Assembly: GCA_031266555.1 (NCBI GenBank)
Contig: JAISAU010000003.1
Location: 1 to 64,000, forward strand
Reading direction: 5' to 3'
DNA: 64,000 bases
Source of the DNA: Campylobacteraceae bacterium
GTDB lineage: Bacteria > Campylobacterota > Campylobacteria > Campylobacterales > Campylobacteraceae
The position numbers and the translations under genes were made by a program. Positions 62,417 to 64,000 of this stretch are shown piece after piece. A model generated the notes under the pieces. That model saw nothing but the letters and a program-made list of their open reading frames with translations, had not been told where the DNA came from and did no database searches. How positions within the stretch are numbered: the first letter of the stretch is position 1; the number at the start of each line of letters is the position of its first letter.

Positions 62417-63214
62417 ATGAAACAAAAATTAATTTATATATCGCCGTTTAAACAATTTACCTCTGTTATTTTCGCACTGTTTTTACGAGAACTGAAAACT
62501 CGCTTTGGAGGACGAAGATTTGGCGTGTTTTGGACTTTTGTCGAACCTGCCGTACATCTTGTGATAATACTTCTTGTATTCTCTTTTTTGCGCGCCAGAA
62601 TGATGCCTCAAGTTCCGTTTGAGCTTTTTTTATTGACAGGCATAGCGCCGTTTTTTCTCTTTCGCCATATCGCCACGGGTCTGATGTCCAGTATAAACGC
62701 CAACAAAGCCCTATTCGCTTACTCTCCCGTTAAACCAATAGACGCGTATATTACGCGTACCATACTTGAAACTGTCATATATACTATTATTTTTGCCGTT
62801 ATCTTATTTGTTTTATGGTTTTGGGGAGGATTTGATGTGAGTATCGCCAATCCTGTCGGCGCGATAGCTTTGTATCTTTTGATAATACTTATGGGTTTTT
62901 CGCTTGGTATTATCGCGAGCATTGCCTCAAGCATATTTCCATCGGTTAAAATAATTATGAATATAATTTTACTGCCTCTTTATTTTCTTTCGGCTATTAT
63001 GTTTCCTTTATGGATAGTTCCCGCGCAGTATGTACAGTATTTAAAACTAAATCCAATATTGCATTTATTGGAACTTTTTAAAGCCAATTTCTTTTCATAT
63101 TATCCTTTGGTGGATGGCATTAATATTTTCTATCCGATTTGTTTTACGCTGGCGTTATTGTTTATAGCGTTGATGTTGTATAGAATAAAACGATTGGCGT
63201 TGGCGGCGAAATAG
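62417..63214 (+). CDS. kpsM: capsule ABC transporter permease
   Basis: This 265-residue inner-membrane protein of the KpsM/ABC-2 polysaccharide exporter family starts with a basic cytoplasmic segment (FLRELKTRFGGRRFGVFWTF). Six membrane helices follow, with FLLTGIAPFFLFRHIATGLM and MNIILLPLYFLSAIMFPLWI containing the typical P-L-x-F-x-S-A-(I/V)-x-(F/Y)-P motif. With KpsT it moves lipid-linked capsule across the inner membrane. Its stop shares bases with the GTG start of kpsT. Confidence 0.92.
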   Translation: MKQKLIYISPFKQFTSVIFALFLRELKTRFGGRRFGVFWTFVEPAVHLVIILLVFSFLRARMMPQVPFELFLLTGIAPFFLFRHIATGLMSSINANKALFAYSPVKPIDAYITRTILETVIYTIIFAVILFVLWFWGGFDVSIANPVGAIALYLLIILMGFSLGIIASIASSIFPSVKIIMNIILLPLYFLSAIMFPLWIVPAQYVQYLKLNPILHLLELFKANFFSYYPLVDGINIFYPICFTLALLFIALMLYRIKRLALAAK

Positions 63215-63891
63215 TGATAAAGTTGGAAAATCTAACCAAATCATATCCATTGGAAAACGGACGGCATTATGTGTTCAAAAATTTGTCGTTTGAGTTTCCC
63301 GAAAACGCGAATATAGGTTTAATAGGTCCAAATGGCGCAGGCAAAACGACGCTTATGAATATTTTGGGCGGCACGGATATAGCAGATAGCGGACGAGTAA
63401 TAACAAACAAAACAATTTCGTGGCCTGTGGGATTATCAGGCGGTCTTCAAGGTTCTTTAAGCGCTAGAGACAATATCAAATTTGTAGCGAGAGTTTACGG
63501 CTTTACGGGTGTGAAAATGACGGAAAAGATAAAATATGTGGAAGAGTTCGCTGAGATAGGTGAATTTTTTGACCAACCAATCAAAACTTACTCTTCCGGA
63601 ATGAAAGCTAGGATATCATTCGGACTTAGTATGGCATTTGAATTTGACTATTACCTTATAGATGAAGCCGGCGCGGTAGGAGACGCTTCGTTTAAAAAAA
63701 AGAGTTCAGCCGTATATCAAGAGAAGTTAAGCAAATCAAATGTTATAATTGTGTCTCACAATATGAACGAGATAAAATCATTATGCGATTATGTTATAGT
63801 TTTTAGCGCTGGGGAAGCGCATATTTTCAACAATGTAAACGAAGGAATAAAAATGTACCAAAAACTAAAAACATTTGGAACGCAGCAATGA
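63214..63891 (+). CDS. kpsT: capsule ABC transporter ATP-binding protein
   Basis: The 225-residue KpsT-type ATPase has Walker A GPNGAGKTT (38-46), the Q-loop region SWPVGLSGGLQGSLSARDNI typical of polysaccharide exporters, the signature TYSSGMKARISFGLSMAFEF, and Walker B with the family's unusual YYLIDEAGAVGD in place of D-E-P. The switch His lies in IIVSHNMNEI. Start GTG, overlapping the kpsM stop. Together with the KpsM gene it defines a group 2-like capsule locus. Confidence 0.93.
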   Translation: MIKLENLTKSYPLENGRHYVFKNLSFEFPENANIGLIGPNGAGKTTLMNILGGTDIADSGRVITNKTISWPVGLSGGLQGSLSARDNIKFVARVYGFTGVKMTEKIKYVEEFAEIGEFFDQPIKTYSSGMKARISFGLSMAFEFDYYLIDEAGAVGDASFKKKSSAVYQEKLSKSNVIIVSHNMNEIKSLCDYVIVFSAGEAHIFNNVNEGIKMYQKLKTFGTQQ

Positions 63892-63925
63892 TAAAAACAT
63901 ACATGACGTGTAAAAAGAGTTTTTA

Positions 63926-64000
63926 ATGAGCAAACTGAGTAAACTTATCAAAAGTCCGAAAAAATTTTTCGTAGATGCTTACTATAAAAGAGTCGGCGAA
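63926..64000 (+). CDS. partial capsule-locus gene, 5' end only
   Basis: ATG 63926 opens MSKLSKLIKSPKKFFVDAYY, then KRVGE to the window edge. Basic N-termini of this form (L-x-K-L-I-K-(S/T)-P-x-x-F-F-x-D) begin many capsule and glycan-assembly proteins in Campylobacterota, but 25 codons do not identify the gene. A 12-codon frame overlapping the kpsT stop is probably meaningless. Confidence 0.55.
   Translation, partial: MSKLSKLIKSPKKFFVDAYYKRVGE

Noticed and set aside
1-64000. tRNA, rRNA or riboswitch genes
   Set aside because: I saw no cloverleaf with a conserved T-arm (GGTTCRA-type), no rRNA cores and no recognisable riboswitch; a covariance search would be needed to be certain.

Overview
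The window has three parts. The right-hand 34 kb is a conserved Campylobacterota-type chromosome. Its gene order (ppa, adk, aspS | nadK, recN, tatD, mltD, rlpA, hisB, kdsC, lptC, lptA, ysxC, acetyltransferase, small membrane protein, mrdA) is the one I know from Campylobacter and close relatives. The window ends in a Kps-type capsule export locus. Moderate-to-low GC, poly-G tracts in surface-polysaccharide genes and tightly overlapping genes fit this group. I cannot name the species. TGA, TAA and TAG all end intact core genes, so the standard bacterial code applies.

Region 1 (1-28.3 kb): about 35 small, mostly unrelated, AT-rich genes, every one on the + strand. The recognisable members are immunity-protein families that protect against polymorphic or contact-dependent toxins: DUF4272, DUF4274, two SUKH (SMI1/KNR4), barstar, Imm22 (one frameshifted copy and one remnant), three Imm26-like, a CdiI-type protein, DUF3885, pentapeptide-repeat, HEAT-like, a DUF7677-like protein and a broken ComJ-like nuclease inhibitor. 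No toxin gene, integrase or transposase is visible. Between the genes lie three families of short interspersed DNA elements, one of them resembling integron attC sites. Many genes are broken by in-frame stops or 1-2 base indels. One gene (18234-19424) has far higher GC than its surroundings. The simplest reading is an orphan immunity-gene array assembled by horizontal transfer and partly decaying.

Region 2 (28.3-49.5 kb): an Asp/Glu-racemase-like gene and a GLUG-repeat lipoprotein come first, then the housekeeping block. A rightward operon makes NAD kinase, DNA repair proteins, peptidoglycan hydrolases, HisB, LPS assembly proteins (KdsC, LptC, LptA), an essential GTPase and the elongation transpeptidase PBP2. 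A leftward four-gene operon encodes a YbhG/YbhF/YbhS/YbhR-like export system, and acpS follows on the + strand.

Region 3 (49.6-64 kb): a surface-polysaccharide locus. Leftward genes encode glycosyltransferases, UDP-glucose dehydrogenase, a methyltransferase, a GT9-like protein and a UDP-galactopyranose-mutase-like flavoprotein. Rightward genes are kpsM, kpsT and the start of another gene. Several genes are switched off in the sequence as given: ugd by an 8-bp tandem duplication, a lectin-glycosyltransferase gene by a G9 tract plus two other 1-base indels, and a large sulfotransferase/coiled-coil/glycosyltransferase gene by a G7 tract, an in-frame TAA and a further frameshift. A chimeric gene remnant records recombination between locus members. 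This looks like contingency variation of the capsule mixed with true decay. Sequencing error at homopolymers cannot be excluded.
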